NCBI RefSeq assembly: GCF_014212315.1
Contig: NZ_JACKXE010000001.1
Coordinates: forward strand, 2,542,001-2,606,000
DNA length: 64,000 nt
Origin: Nocardioides luti
GTDB lineage: Bacteria > Actinomycetota > Actinomycetes > Propionibacteriales > Nocardioidaceae
Reading direction: 5' to 3'
Of the stretch, positions 26,538-34,914 are shown piece by piece. The notes beneath the pieces are model-generated. The model was not told the DNA's origin and searched no databases. It saw nothing but the letters and a program-made list of their open reading frames with translations. How positions within the stretch are numbered: position 1 is the stretch's first letter; each line of letters begins with the position of its first letter. A program made the translations under genes and the position numbers.

Positions 26538-27158
26538 ATGTCGGTCAAGCAGGCACTCCTGGCGCTGCTCGAGCAGGGGCCGATGTACGGCTACCAGCTG
26601 CGCGCCGAGTTCGAGCAGCGGACGGGGGCGACCTGGCCCCTCAACATCGGGCAGGTCTACACCACGCTCACCCGCCTCGAGCGGGACGGCTTCGTCGAGG
26701 CGGTCCCCGAGGAGGACGGCGGGGCCGGCACCAGCCACGGGGCGATCTACCGGGTGACCGACGCGGGCCGGGGCGAGGTGGCGGCCTGGTTCACCACCCC
26801 GGTGGAGCGCACCCAGCCGCCGCGCGACGAGCTGGCGATCAAGCTGGCCCTCGCGGTGACCGTGCCCGGCGTGGACGTCGGGCGGGTGATCCAGCAGCAG
26901 CGCACGGCGACGATGGCCGCGCTGCAGGACTACACCCGGCTCAAGCGCGGCGGCCGGGCCGCCGCCCCGGTCGAGCCGGGCGACATGGCCTGGAGCCTGG
27001 TCCTGGACTCGCTCGTCTTCGCGGCCGAGGCCGAGGTGCGGTGGCTGGACCACTGCGAGGCCCGGCTGCGCCGTGCGGCGCTCGAGCGGTCCTCGCAGCC
27101 CGGGACCGCCCCCGTCGCCGACCCGGCGGCCCCGCGTCCCGAGGGGAGCGTCCGATGA
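26538..27158 (+). CDS. PadR-family regulator of an ABC exporter
   Basis: A 206-residue PadR regulator. The winged helix is clear: MSVKQALLALLEQGPMYGYQLRAEFEQRTG, then NIGQVYTTLTRLERDGFVE, with a helical C-terminal dimerisation part. The ATG at 26538 has GGGGAGGA upstream and is the family start. It overlaps the ABC ATPase by ATGA, so the regulator and its target transporter share one transcript, the usual arrangement for PadR-controlled drug exporters. Confidence 0.88.
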   Translation: MSVKQALLALLEQGPMYGYQLRAEFEQRTGATWPLNIGQVYTTLTRLERDGFVEAVPEEDGGAGTSHGAIYRVTDAGRGEVAAWFTTPVERTQPPRDELAIKLALAVTVPGVDVGRVIQQQRTATMAALQDYTRLKRGGRAAAPVEPGDMAWSLVLDSLVFAAEAEVRWLDHCEARLRRAALERSSQPGTAPVADPAAPRPEGSVR

Positions 27159-27889
27159 GCACCCCGACGAGCACCCCGGTCCTGCAGCTGCGCGACGTCA
27201 CCCGGATCCACGGCGAGGGCGCCACCGAGGTGCACGCGCTGCGCTCGGTGTCGTTCAGCGCCCGGCCCGGCGAGCTGGTCGCGATCATGGGCCCGTCGGG
27301 CTCCGGCAAGTCCACCCTGCTCACCCTCGCCGGCGGCCTCGACGAGCCGACCTCCGGCACCGTCGCGGTCGAGGGCGTCGACCTCGCCTCGCTCGGCGCC
27401 CGCGGTCGCGCGCGGATGCGGCGTACGTCGCTGGGCTACGTCTTCCAGGACTTCAACCTGATCCCCGCCCTCACGGCCGCCGAGAACGTCGCCCTGCCCG
27501 CCGAGCTCGACGGCACCCGGCCGCGGGCCGCCCGCGCGGCTGCCCGGCTGGCCCTGGAGGAGGTCGGGATCGCCGACCTCGCCGACCGGTTCCCCGACCA
27601 CATGTCGGGCGGCCAGCAGCAGCGCGTCGCGATCGCCCGCGCGATCGTGGGGGAGCGGCGGTTGATCCTCGCGGACGAGCCGACCGGCGCCCTCGACACG
27701 GAGACCGGCGAGGAGATCCTGCGGCTGCTGCGCGCCCGCTGCGATGCCGGTGCCGCCGGCGTCCTGGTCACGCACGAGGCGCGGCACGCCGCGTGGGCCG
27801 ACCGGGTGGTGTTCCTGCGCGACGGCGTCGTCGTCGACGAGTCCGGCGCCGACCCCGCCGACGTGCTGCTCGAGTCGGGCCACCGGTGA
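27155..27889 (+). CDS. MacB/LolD-type ABC ATP-binding protein
   Basis: A 244-residue ATPase with Walker A GPSGSGKST, Q-loop YVFQDFNLIPALTAAENV, signature MSGGQQQRVAIARA, Walker B LILADEPTGALD and switch His in VTHEARHA. These are the hallmarks of the MacB/LolD/FtsE group that pairs with FtsX-type permeases, and such a permease follows (GTGA overlap). A role in export of antibiotics or peptides, or in envelope maintenance, is likely. Confidence 0.9.
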   Translation: MSTPTSTPVLQLRDVTRIHGEGATEVHALRSVSFSARPGELVAIMGPSGSGKSTLLTLAGGLDEPTSGTVAVEGVDLASLGARGRARMRRTSLGYVFQDFNLIPALTAAENVALPAELDGTRPRAARAAARLALEEVGIADLADRFPDHMSGGQQQRVAIARAIVGERRLILADEPTGALDTETGEEILRLLRARCDAGAAGVLVTHEARHAAWADRVVFLRDGVVVDESGADPADVLLESGHR

Positions 27890-30540
27890 ACCGCTGGCTC
27901 GCGGGCTGGCGGCTCTCCCTACGGCTGGCCCGCCGTGACGCGCTGCGCGCCCGCGGACGCAGCCTGCTCGTGCTCGTGATGATCGCGCTGCCCGTGCTCG
28001 CCGTGACCGCCGCCGACGTCGTGCTGCAGACCCAGGACGTCTCGTCCGCGGAGTCGCTGGACCGCCGGCTCGGCGCCGCGACCGCGCAGGTGACGGTGCA
28101 GAAGGGGATCGAGCGGATCGTCCAGGCCCCCGACCCCGACCAGGCCAGCAGCTCCGTCGGCGCCGACGAGGGCTCCGCGCCGGCGACCGAGAGCCAGGTC
28201 GCGACCCTGCTCGGGGACCCCCGCCTGGTCGAGATCCGCACCGGCGAGGCCGACGTCGTCACGGACAAGGGCAAGGCCTACACCGAGGGCACCGAGGTGG
28301 ACCTGCACGACCCGGCCGCGCGGGGCCTGTTCCGCCTCACGTCCGGCCGGCTGCCGGACGCCGTCGACGAGGTCGTGGTGAACCAGGCGCTGGCGGACAA
28401 GGGGTACGCCATCGGCGACGCCCTCGACCTCGCGGACGAGGGACGCACCGACCCGCGGATCGTCGGCATCGCCGAGTCCGCCACGATCCGCGACTCGCCC
28501 GCGGTCGCCGGCCCGGTCGGGAGCCTCCACGTGGCGACGTACGGCGCCCGCTCGTGGCTCGTGGACGGCGCGCCCGTCCCGTGGAGCACGGTCCTGCGGC
28601 TGAACCAGGTCGGTGCGACGGTGCTGTCCCGCGAGGTCGTGCTGGACCCGCCGCCGCTGCCGCCGGAGGTGCAGCAGTACCTCTCCGACTCGTCCGGCGA
28701 CGTGATCGCGGTGATCGTGCTGATCGTCGTGATGGCGCTGATCGAGGTCGTCCTGCTGGCCGGTCCGGCCTTCGCGGTCGGCGCTCGCCGGCAGGCGCGG
28801 AGCCTCGCGCTGATGGCGTCCGCCGGCGGCACCCCGCCGCAGACGCGCCGCGTGGTGCTGGCCGGCGCGGTCGTGCTGGGCGGCGTCGCCTCCGTCCTCG
28901 GCGTGGTCGTCGGGATCGGGCTCGGCCGGGCCCTGGTGCCCCTGCTGCAGCAGCGGAGCGGGTCGTGGTTCGGCCCGTTCGAGGTGCCGTGGCTGCACCT
29001 GCTTGGCGTCGCCGGCTTCGGCCTGCTCAGCGCCCTGCTCGCCGCCGTCGTGCCGGCCACCATCGCCTCGCGCCAGGACGTCGTGGCCGTGCTGGCCGGG
29101 CGTCGTGGCGACCGCAAGCCGTCGCTGCGCTCGCCGATCCTCGGCACGGTGCTGCTCGGACTCGGCGTCGCCGGTGCCGCGGTCGGCTCGCGCAGCAGCG
29201 ACGTCAACGGCGCCTACTTCATCGCCGGTGCCGCGATCTCCTCCGTGCTCGGCATGGTGCTGCTGGTGCCGCTGGTCCTGGTGCTGGTCTCACGGCTGTC
29301 GTCCGCCCTGCCGCTCACGCTGCGCTACGCCGCCCGCGACGCGGCCCGGCACCGGACGCGCACGGTCCCGGCCGTGGCCGCGGTCGCCGCCACCGTGGCC
29401 GGGGTGGTCGCGCTCGGGATCGCGCTGGCCAGCGACGAGGCCCAGAACGAGGCGGAGTACACCCCGTCGTTCGCCTCCGGCGTCGGCGTCGTGACCGGCG
29501 CGGGCGACTACGCGACGTACGCCCGCCTCGTGCAGCGCGAGATCCCCGGCGCCACGGTGACGCCGGTGCTCGGCGTGCCCTACCCGGACGGCGGCTTCCG
29601 CGACGTGTCGATCACGACGGCCGGGTCCGACCGCGAGGCGCTGCTGACGTCGTACGGCGCGAGCTTCGGCTCCGACGTGCTCGTGTCCGACGGCGCGCTC
29701 CCGACCGGGCTGCTCGGCCTGGACACCGCGTCGCGCCGCGCCGCCGAGGCCGCCCTCGCGGACGGGCGCTCGGTCGTGTTCACCGACACCGGGGTCGCGG
29801 CGGACGAGGCCCGGATCGCCGTCACCACCTTCAAGGCCAGCAGCAAGAAGGCCGGGCCCGCGGTGCGCGAGCGGCTGCCGGTCGTCACCGTGCCGGTGAG
29901 CGTCGGGGCCGGACCGCAGGCGATCCTGTCCGCCGACGCCGCGGCGGCGCTGGACCTGCCGGTGGCACCGGTGGGGCTGACCGTCAGCGGGACGAGCCTG
30001 ACGAAGGCCGACGAGAGCGCCGTGACCGAGGCGCTCGCCGGGTCGTCCGAGGCCGCGTCGTTCACGGTCGAGCGGGGCTACCAGGCCGACAGCGCCACGG
30101 TCATCACCCAGCTGGTGCTGGCGGGTCTCGGGGCGGTGCTGATGCTGGGGGGCACGCTGACCGCGACCTTCCTCGCGCTCTCCGACGCGCGGCCCGACCT
30201 GGCCACGCTGTCGGCGATCGGGGCGTCCCCGCGGCGCCGGCGCGGGATCGCGGCGGCCTACGCCGTCGTCGTGGGCATGGTCGGCGCCCTGCTGGGGGTG
30301 GTGGTCGGGTTCATCCCGGGGATCGCGATCACCTATCCGCTCACCTCGACCGGGGGCGACACCTGCTCGGTCGCCAGCGGGAGCGGCTACTGCGAGGCGA
30401 CGGGGGTGTCGTCGGGTCCGTTCCTCGACATCCCGTGGCTGCTGATCCTCGGGCTGGTCGTCGTGCTGCCGCTGCTCACCGCGCTGGTGGTGGGGGCGGC
30501 GGTCCGCTCGCGGCTGCCGCTGGTGGCCCGGCTGGTCTGA
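27886..30540 (+). CDS. FtsX-like ABC permease
   Basis: An 884-residue permease. An N-terminal transmembrane helix (about 25-47) is followed by a large extracytoplasmic domain. A first FtsX-type block of three or four helices lies around residues 270-400 and central helices around 410-500. A second extracytoplasmic region and a C-terminal FtsX block (TLSAIGASPRRRRGIAAAYA and following helices) complete it. The GTG start overlaps the ATPase stop. This single-polypeptide, duplicated layout is common in actinobacterial bacitracin/lantibiotic-type exporters. Confidence 0.87.
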   Translation: MNRWLAGWRLSLRLARRDALRARGRSLLVLVMIALPVLAVTAADVVLQTQDVSSAESLDRRLGAATAQVTVQKGIERIVQAPDPDQASSSVGADEGSAPATESQVATLLGDPRLVEIRTGEADVVTDKGKAYTEGTEVDLHDPAARGLFRLTSGRLPDAVDEVVVNQALADKGYAIGDALDLADEGRTDPRIVGIAESATIRDSPAVAGPVGSLHVATYGARSWLVDGAPVPWSTVLRLNQVGATVLSREVVLDPPPLPPEVQQYLSDSSGDVIAVIVLIVVMALIEVVLLAGPAFAVGARRQARSLALMASAGGTPPQTRRVVLAGAVVLGGVASVLGVVVGIGLGRALVPLLQQRSGSWFGPFEVPWLHLLGVAGFGLLSALLAAVVPATIASRQDVVAVLAGRRGDRKPSLRSPILGTVLLGLGVAGAAVGSRSSDVNGAYFIAGAAISSVLGMVLLVPLVLVLVSRLSSALPLTLRYAARDAARHRTRTVPAVAAVAATVAGVVALGIALASDEAQNEAEYTPSFASGVGVVTGAGDYATYARLVQREIPGATVTPVLGVPYPDGGFRDVSITTAGSDREALLTSYGASFGSDVLVSDGALPTGLLGLDTASRRAAEAALADGRSVVFTDTGVAADEARIAVTTFKASSKKAGPAVRERLPVVTVPVSVGAGPQAILSADAAAALDLPVAPVGLTVSGTSLTKADESAVTEALAGSSEAASFTVERGYQADSATVITQLVLAGLGAVLMLGGTLTATFLALSDARPDLATLSAIGASPRRRRGIAAAYAVVVGMVGALLGVVVGFIPGIAITYPLTSTGGDTCSVASGSGYCEATGVSSGPFLDIPWLLILGLVVVLPLLTALVVGAAVRSRLPLVARLV

Positions 30541-30548
30541 CGGGTCGC

Positions 30549-30598
30549 GCCGCCGTACGAACAAAAAGTCAGGCTTGACTGTTTGTTCGTACGGCGGC
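30549..30598 (+). promoter_or_regulatory. 50-bp palindromic TetR operator/promoter
   Basis: GCCGCCGTACGAACAAA (30549-30565) is perfectly repeated inverted at 30582-30598. The centre holds a second palindrome AGTCA-GGCT-TGACT (30567-30580). TTGACT at 30575-30580 could be a -35, with CATGCT (30598-30603) 17 bp downstream and the TetR GTG 6 bases after that (leaderless). TetR autorepression of the whole operon is the simplest reading. Confidence 0.7.
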
Positions 30599-30609
30599 AT
30601 GCTGGCCGC

Positions 30610-31266
30610 GTGACGACCCAGACCGCCCCGGCGGCGAGCGCGAGCGCGCGCGTGCCGCAGGAGGAGCGGACCCGGCTGATGCGGGCGCGGCTGCTGGAGG
30701 CGACGGTCGACTGCCTGGTGGAGCGGGGCTTCGGGGGCACCTCGACGACGCTGGTCTCGGAGCGCGCCGGCGTCAGCCGCGGTGCCCAGCTGCACCACTT
30801 CCCGACCAAGAACGCCCTCGTCCTGGCGGCCGTCGAGCACCTCACCGAGGTGCGCGGCGCCGAGCTCGCGGCGGCCGCTGCCCGGCTGCCTGGCGGCCCG
30901 CGCCGGACCCGCGCGGTGCTGCGGATGCTCGGCGACCACTTCGCCAGCCCGGTCTTCACCGCCGCCCTCGAGCTGTGGGTGGCGGCCCGCACCGACGAGC
31001 ACCTGATGGCGGCCGTCGCGCCGCTGGAGCAGCGGGTCGGCCGCGAGACGCACCGGATGACCGTCGAGCTGCTCGGCGCCGACGAGTCGGTCCCCGGCGT
31101 CCGCGAGCTCGTGCAGGCGACCCTCGACCTCGTGCGCGGCCTGGGCCTCGCCAACACCATCTCCGACGACGCCCGGCGCCGCGGGCGGATCCTCGACCAG
31201 TGGGCCGACACGCTCGACGCCGCGCTCGCCGGCTCCCCGTCCGCGACCGAAGGCAAGGCCTCCTGA
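30610..31266 (+). CDS. TetR-family regulator of the AtuA/acyl-CoA carboxylase operon
   Basis: A 218-residue TetR repressor. The N-terminal helix-turn-helix spans about residues 20-65 (RLLEATVDCLVERGFGG...VSERAGVSRGAQLHHFPTKNALV). The C-terminal helical domain would bind a ligand, plausibly an acyl-CoA intermediate of the pathway below. I chose the GTG at 30610; an in-frame ATG at 30583 would lie inside the operator. It is the first gene of a run of seven overlapping or tightly spaced genes ending at 39722. Confidence 0.87.
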   Translation: MTTQTAPAASASARVPQEERTRLMRARLLEATVDCLVERGFGGTSTTLVSERAGVSRGAQLHHFPTKNALVLAAVEHLTEVRGAELAAAAARLPGGPRRTRAVLRMLGDHFASPVFTAALELWVAARTDEHLMAAVAPLEQRVGRETHRMTVELLGADESVPGVRELVQATLDLVRGLGLANTISDDARRRGRILDQWADTLDAALAGSPSATEGKAS

Positions 31267-32048
31267 TGACGCTGCTCGACGACCTGCTCGCCGACCTCGA
31301 CGCCGAGGGCGACCTGCTCTGGAACGCTGTCGCCGCCCTCGACGCCGACGGCTGGGCGACGCCGACGCCGGCCGCCGGCTGGGACGTGTCGACCCAGGTC
31401 GCGCACCTGCTCTGGACCGACGAGGTCGCGGTCGCCGCCGCCACCGACAAGGAGGCCTGGGACGCGCTGGTCGTGGCCGCGATCAACGACCCGACCGGGT
31501 ACGTCGACCAGGCCGCCCTCGAGGTCGCCCGGCTCGCCCCGCAGGCGCTGCTCGCCCGCTGGGGCGCGGCCCGCACCGCCCTCGCCGCCGCCCTGCGCGG
31601 GCTGCCCGAGGGGCAGAAGATGCCGTGGTTCGGCCCGCCGATGTCGGCAGCCTCGATGGCGACCGCCCGCTTCATGGAGACCTGGGCGCACTCGCTCGAC
31701 GTGCACGAGGCGCTCGGCCTCGAGCCCACCGTCACCGACCGGATCCGGCACGTCGCCCACCTGGGCGTCCGCACCCGCAACTTCGCCTTCGGCGTGCACG
31801 AGCTGACCCCGCCCGCCGAGGAGTTCCGCATCGAGCTGACCGCGCCGTCGGGCGCGACGTGGGCCTGGGGTCCCGAGGCCGCCGCCCAGTCGGTCCGCGG
31901 GCCGGCGTACGACTTCTGCCTGCTGGTCACCCAGCGGGTCCACCGCGACGACACCGCGCTCGTCGCGACCGGCGCGGACGCCGAGCAGTGGCTGGCGATC
32001 GCCCAGGCCTTCGCCGGCCCGGCCGGCGAGGGGCGGGCGCCGCGATGA
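31266..32048 (+). CDS. TIGR03084-type DinB/maleylpyruvate-isomerase-like metal-binding protein
   Basis: A 260-residue protein of the TIGR03084 family. The N-terminal four-helix (mycothiol maleylpyruvate isomerase/DinB-like) domain has candidate metal ligands in WDVSTQVAHLLWTDE and METWAHSLDVHE. The C-terminal ~90 residues form a small alpha/beta domain. Function is unknown, but in actinomycetes this gene regularly sits beside atuA and acyl-CoA carboxylase genes, as here. It starts one base before the TetR stop ends. Confidence 0.8.
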   Translation: MTLLDDLLADLDAEGDLLWNAVAALDADGWATPTPAAGWDVSTQVAHLLWTDEVAVAAATDKEAWDALVVAAINDPTGYVDQAALEVARLAPQALLARWGAARTALAAALRGLPEGQKMPWFGPPMSAASMATARFMETWAHSLDVHEALGLEPTVTDRIRHVAHLGVRTRNFAFGVHELTPPAEEFRIELTAPSGATWAWGPEAAAQSVRGPAYDFCLLVTQRVHRDDTALVATGADAEQWLAIAQAFAGPAGEGRAPR

Positions 32049-33784
32049 GCGGGTCCGACGCGGGCGTGCTGCGGATCGGCAACTGCTCGGGCTTCTACGG
32101 CGACCGCCTCGCCGCGATGCGCCAGATGCTGGAGGGCAGCGCGGACGGCCACGGCCTCGACGTGCTGACCGGCGACTACCTCGCCGAGCTGACCATGCTG
32201 ATCCTCGGCAAGGACACGATGAAGGACCCGGCGCTCGGCTACGCCCGCACCTTCGTGCGCCAGGCCGAGGACTGCCTCGGGCTCGCGCTGGAGCGCGGCG
32301 TGCGGATCGTCGCCAACGCCGGCGGCCTCAACCCCGCCGGGCTGGCCGACAGGCTGCGCGAGGTGGCGCAGGGGCTCGGCCTCGACGCCGCGGTCGCGCA
32401 CGTCGAGGGCGACGACCTGCGGGACCGTGCCTCCGAGCTCGGCTTCGAGGGGGCGCTCACCGCCAACGCCTACCTCGGCGGCTTCGGCATCGCCCGGGCG
32501 CTCGAGCAGGGCGCCGACGTCGTGGTCACCGGCCGCGTCACCGACGCCTCCCTCGTGGTCGGACCCGGGATCGCGCACTTCGGCTGGACCCCCACGTCGT
32601 ACGACGCCCTGGCCGGTGCGGTGGTCGCAGGGCACGTGCTCGAGTGTGGGACGCAGGCGACGGGCGGCAACTTCTCGGGCTTCCGGTCGCTGCGGCACGA
32701 CGGCTCGCCCCTCGGCTTCCCCCTCGCCGAGCTCTCGTCCGACGGGTCCTGCGTCGTCACCAAGCAGGACGGCACCGGCGGCGCGGTCACGGTCGACACC
32801 GTCACCGCCCAGCTGGTCTACGAGATCCAGACGACCCGCTACCTCGGCCCCGACGTCACCACCGAGCTCGACTCGATCGCGCTCGAGCAGGTCGGCGAGG
32901 ACCGGGTCGCGATCACCGGCGTCCGCGGCCAGGCGCCCCCCGAGCAGCTCAAGGTCTGCGTCAACGAGCTGGGCGGCTTCCGCAACTCCCTCGAGCTGGT
33001 GCTGACCGGCCTCGACATCGAGGAGAAGGCCGAGTGGGTCCGCGCCCAGCTGACGCCCTCCCTCACGGCCGAGACCGTCAGTTGGACCCGCACCGCCCTG
33101 CCCGGCCCGAATGCCGACACCGAGGAGGGCGCCTCCTGCCTGCTCCGGTGCACGGTGATGGACCCGCGCCCCGAGCCCGTCGCCAAGGCCTTCACCGGCC
33201 CCGCCGTCGAGCTCGCGCTGGCGTCCTACCCCGGCTTCACGATGACCGCCCCGCCGGGCCCGCCCACGCCGTACGGCGTCTACCGGCCGGCGTACGTCCC
33301 CCGCGACGCCGTCGCCCACACCGTCGTGCACGCCGACGGCAGCCGCGAGGTCGTCGCCGACCCGACCGACTTCGGGACCCACGAGCCTGACGCGGGCCGT
33401 CGCCCCTCGCCGTACCCCGCGCCCGCCGACTCCCTCAACCGCCGGATGCCGCTCGGCACCTTCGTGCACGCCCGCTCGGGCGACAAGGGCGGCGACGCCA
33501 ACCTCGGCCTGTGGGTCGCGCACGACGACTCCGGGAAGTACGACGCCCGCGTGACGTGGCTGGCCAAGCTGATCACCCCCAAGAAGGTGCGCGAGCTCGT
33601 CCCCGAGGCGGCCGACCTCGAGGTCGAGGTGTTCGTGCTGCCGAACCTCGGTGCCGTCAACGTGCTCATCCACGGCCTGCTCGGCCAGGGGGTCGCGGCC
33701 TCCACCCGCTTCGACCCGCAGGCCAAGGGCCTCGGCGAGTGGGTCCGGTCGCGGACCGTGCACATCCAGGAGAAGCTGCTGTGA
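32045..33784 (+). CDS. AtuA-family acyclic terpene utilization protein
   Basis: A 579-residue AtuA/DUF1446 protein. The start VLRIGNCSGFYGDRLAAMRQML and VLTGDYLAELTMLIL are characteristic, as are VANAGGLNP and VVTGRVTDASLVVGP. The C-terminal ~110 residues (TFVHARSGDKGGDANLGLWV) form the separate AtuA C-terminal domain. In Pseudomonas, AtuA is required for citronellol/geranyl catabolism but its reaction is unsettled. Here it is coupled (ATGA) to its neighbours and followed by dehydrogenase and carboxylase genes, so it likely acts on the same branched acyl-CoA. Confidence 0.85.
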   Translation: MSGSDAGVLRIGNCSGFYGDRLAAMRQMLEGSADGHGLDVLTGDYLAELTMLILGKDTMKDPALGYARTFVRQAEDCLGLALERGVRIVANAGGLNPAGLADRLREVAQGLGLDAAVAHVEGDDLRDRASELGFEGALTANAYLGGFGIARALEQGADVVVTGRVTDASLVVGPGIAHFGWTPTSYDALAGAVVAGHVLECGTQATGGNFSGFRSLRHDGSPLGFPLAELSSDGSCVVTKQDGTGGAVTVDTVTAQLVYEIQTTRYLGPDVTTELDSIALEQVGEDRVAITGVRGQAPPEQLKVCVNELGGFRNSLELVLTGLDIEEKAEWVRAQLTPSLTAETVSWTRTALPGPNADTEEGASCLLRCTVMDPRPEPVAKAFTGPAVELALASYPGFTMTAPPGPPTPYGVYRPAYVPRDAVAHTVVHADGSREVVADPTDFGTHEPDAGRRPSPYPAPADSLNRRMPLGTFVHARSGDKGGDANLGLWVAHDDSGKYDARVTWLAKLITPKKVRELVPEAADLEVEVFVLPNLGAVNVLIHGLLGQGVAASTRFDPQAKGLGEWVRSRTVHIQEKLL

Positions 33785-34914
33785 GCGACGACCGCGAGGC
33801 ACTGAAGGCGACCGCCCGCGAGTTCGTCCGCCGCGAGATCGCCCCGCACCTGCAGGAGTGGGAGGACGCCCAGACGGTGCCGCGCGAGCTGCACGTGGCC
33901 GCCGCCCGGCAGGGACTGCTCGGCGTCTCCTTCCCCGAGAGCCTTGGGGGCGAGGGCGGTGACCTGCTCGACTCGGTCGCGCTCCAGGAGGGCTTCTTCG
34001 AGGCCGGCGCGTCCAGCGGCCTGATGGCCGCCCTCTTCACCGGCGGGATCGCGCTGCCGCACCTCGCCGCCAACGGCTCGCCCGACCTCGTCGACGGCTT
34101 CGTCCGCCCGACGCTCGCCGGCGAGCTGATCGGCTCGCTCGCGATCACCGAGCCGGGCGGCGGCTCCGACGTCGCCGGGATCCGCACGACCGCGCGCCGC
34201 GACGGCGAGCACTACGTCGTCAACGGCACCAAGACCTTCATCACCAGCGGCGTCCGCGCCGACTTCGTCACCACCGCGGTGCGTACCGGCGGCCCCGGCC
34301 ACGCCGGCATCAGCCTGCTCGTCGTCGAGAAGGGCACGCCCGGCTTCACCGTCGACCGGACCCTGTCCAAGATGGGCTGGCACTGCTCGGACACCGCGGA
34401 GCTGTCGTACGTCGACGTCCGCGTCCCGGTCGCGCACCTGGTCGGCGAGGAGAACGCCGGTTTCTACCAGATCGCCGAGCAGTTCGTCGTCGAGCGGATC
34501 GGCCTCGCCGTCCACGCGTACGGCATCGCCGCCCGCTCGCTCGAGCTGGCCGCCGACTACTGCCGCACCCGCGAGACCTTCGGCCGTCCGCTCGTCGCCA
34601 ACCAGGTGGTGCGGCACAGGCTGGTCGAGATGCGCCGCCAGGTCGAGGTGGCCCGGGCCTACACCCACGCGGTCGCCGCCCGCCACGTCGCGGGGGAGTC
34701 GGTCATCGCCGAGGCCTGCCTCGCGAAGCAGACCGCGTGCGACACCGCGACCTACGTCTGTGACCAGGCCGTCCAGCTGCACGGCGGGACCGGCTACCTG
34801 CACGGGACCGAGGTGGAGCGGCACTACCGCGACGCCCGGATCCTGCCGATCGGAGGAGGTGCGACCGAGGTGCTCACGGATCTCGCCGCCAAGCTGTTGG
34901 GGTACGCCTCATGA
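33781..34914 (+). CDS. Acyl-CoA dehydrogenase
   Basis: A 377-residue flavoprotein that introduces the alpha-beta double bond into an acyl-CoA. Visible are AITEPGGGSDVAGIRTTARR and the substrate/FAD motifs (YVVNGTKTFITSG, KMGWHCSDTAEL), plus QLHGGTGYLHGTEVERHYRDARI. The usual C-terminal YEGT catalytic Glu position reads IGGGATEV, so the base is probably the Glu of the ERIG helix, as in isovaleryl-CoA dehydrogenase. The GTG start overlaps the AtuA stop and the stop overlaps the carboxylase ATG. Likely step: citronellyl- or leucine-type branched acyl-CoA. Confidence 0.88.
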   Translation: MSDDREALKATAREFVRREIAPHLQEWEDAQTVPRELHVAAARQGLLGVSFPESLGGEGGDLLDSVALQEGFFEAGASSGLMAALFTGGIALPHLAANGSPDLVDGFVRPTLAGELIGSLAITEPGGGSDVAGIRTTARRDGEHYVVNGTKTFITSGVRADFVTTAVRTGGPGHAGISLLVVEKGTPGFTVDRTLSKMGWHCSDTAELSYVDVRVPVAHLVGEENAGFYQIAEQFVVERIGLAVHAYGIAARSLELAADYCRTRETFGRPLVANQVVRHRLVEMRRQVEVARAYTHAVAARHVAGESVIAEACLAKQTACDTATYVCDQAVQLHGGTGYLHGTEVERHYRDARILPIGGGATEVLTDLAAKLLGYAS

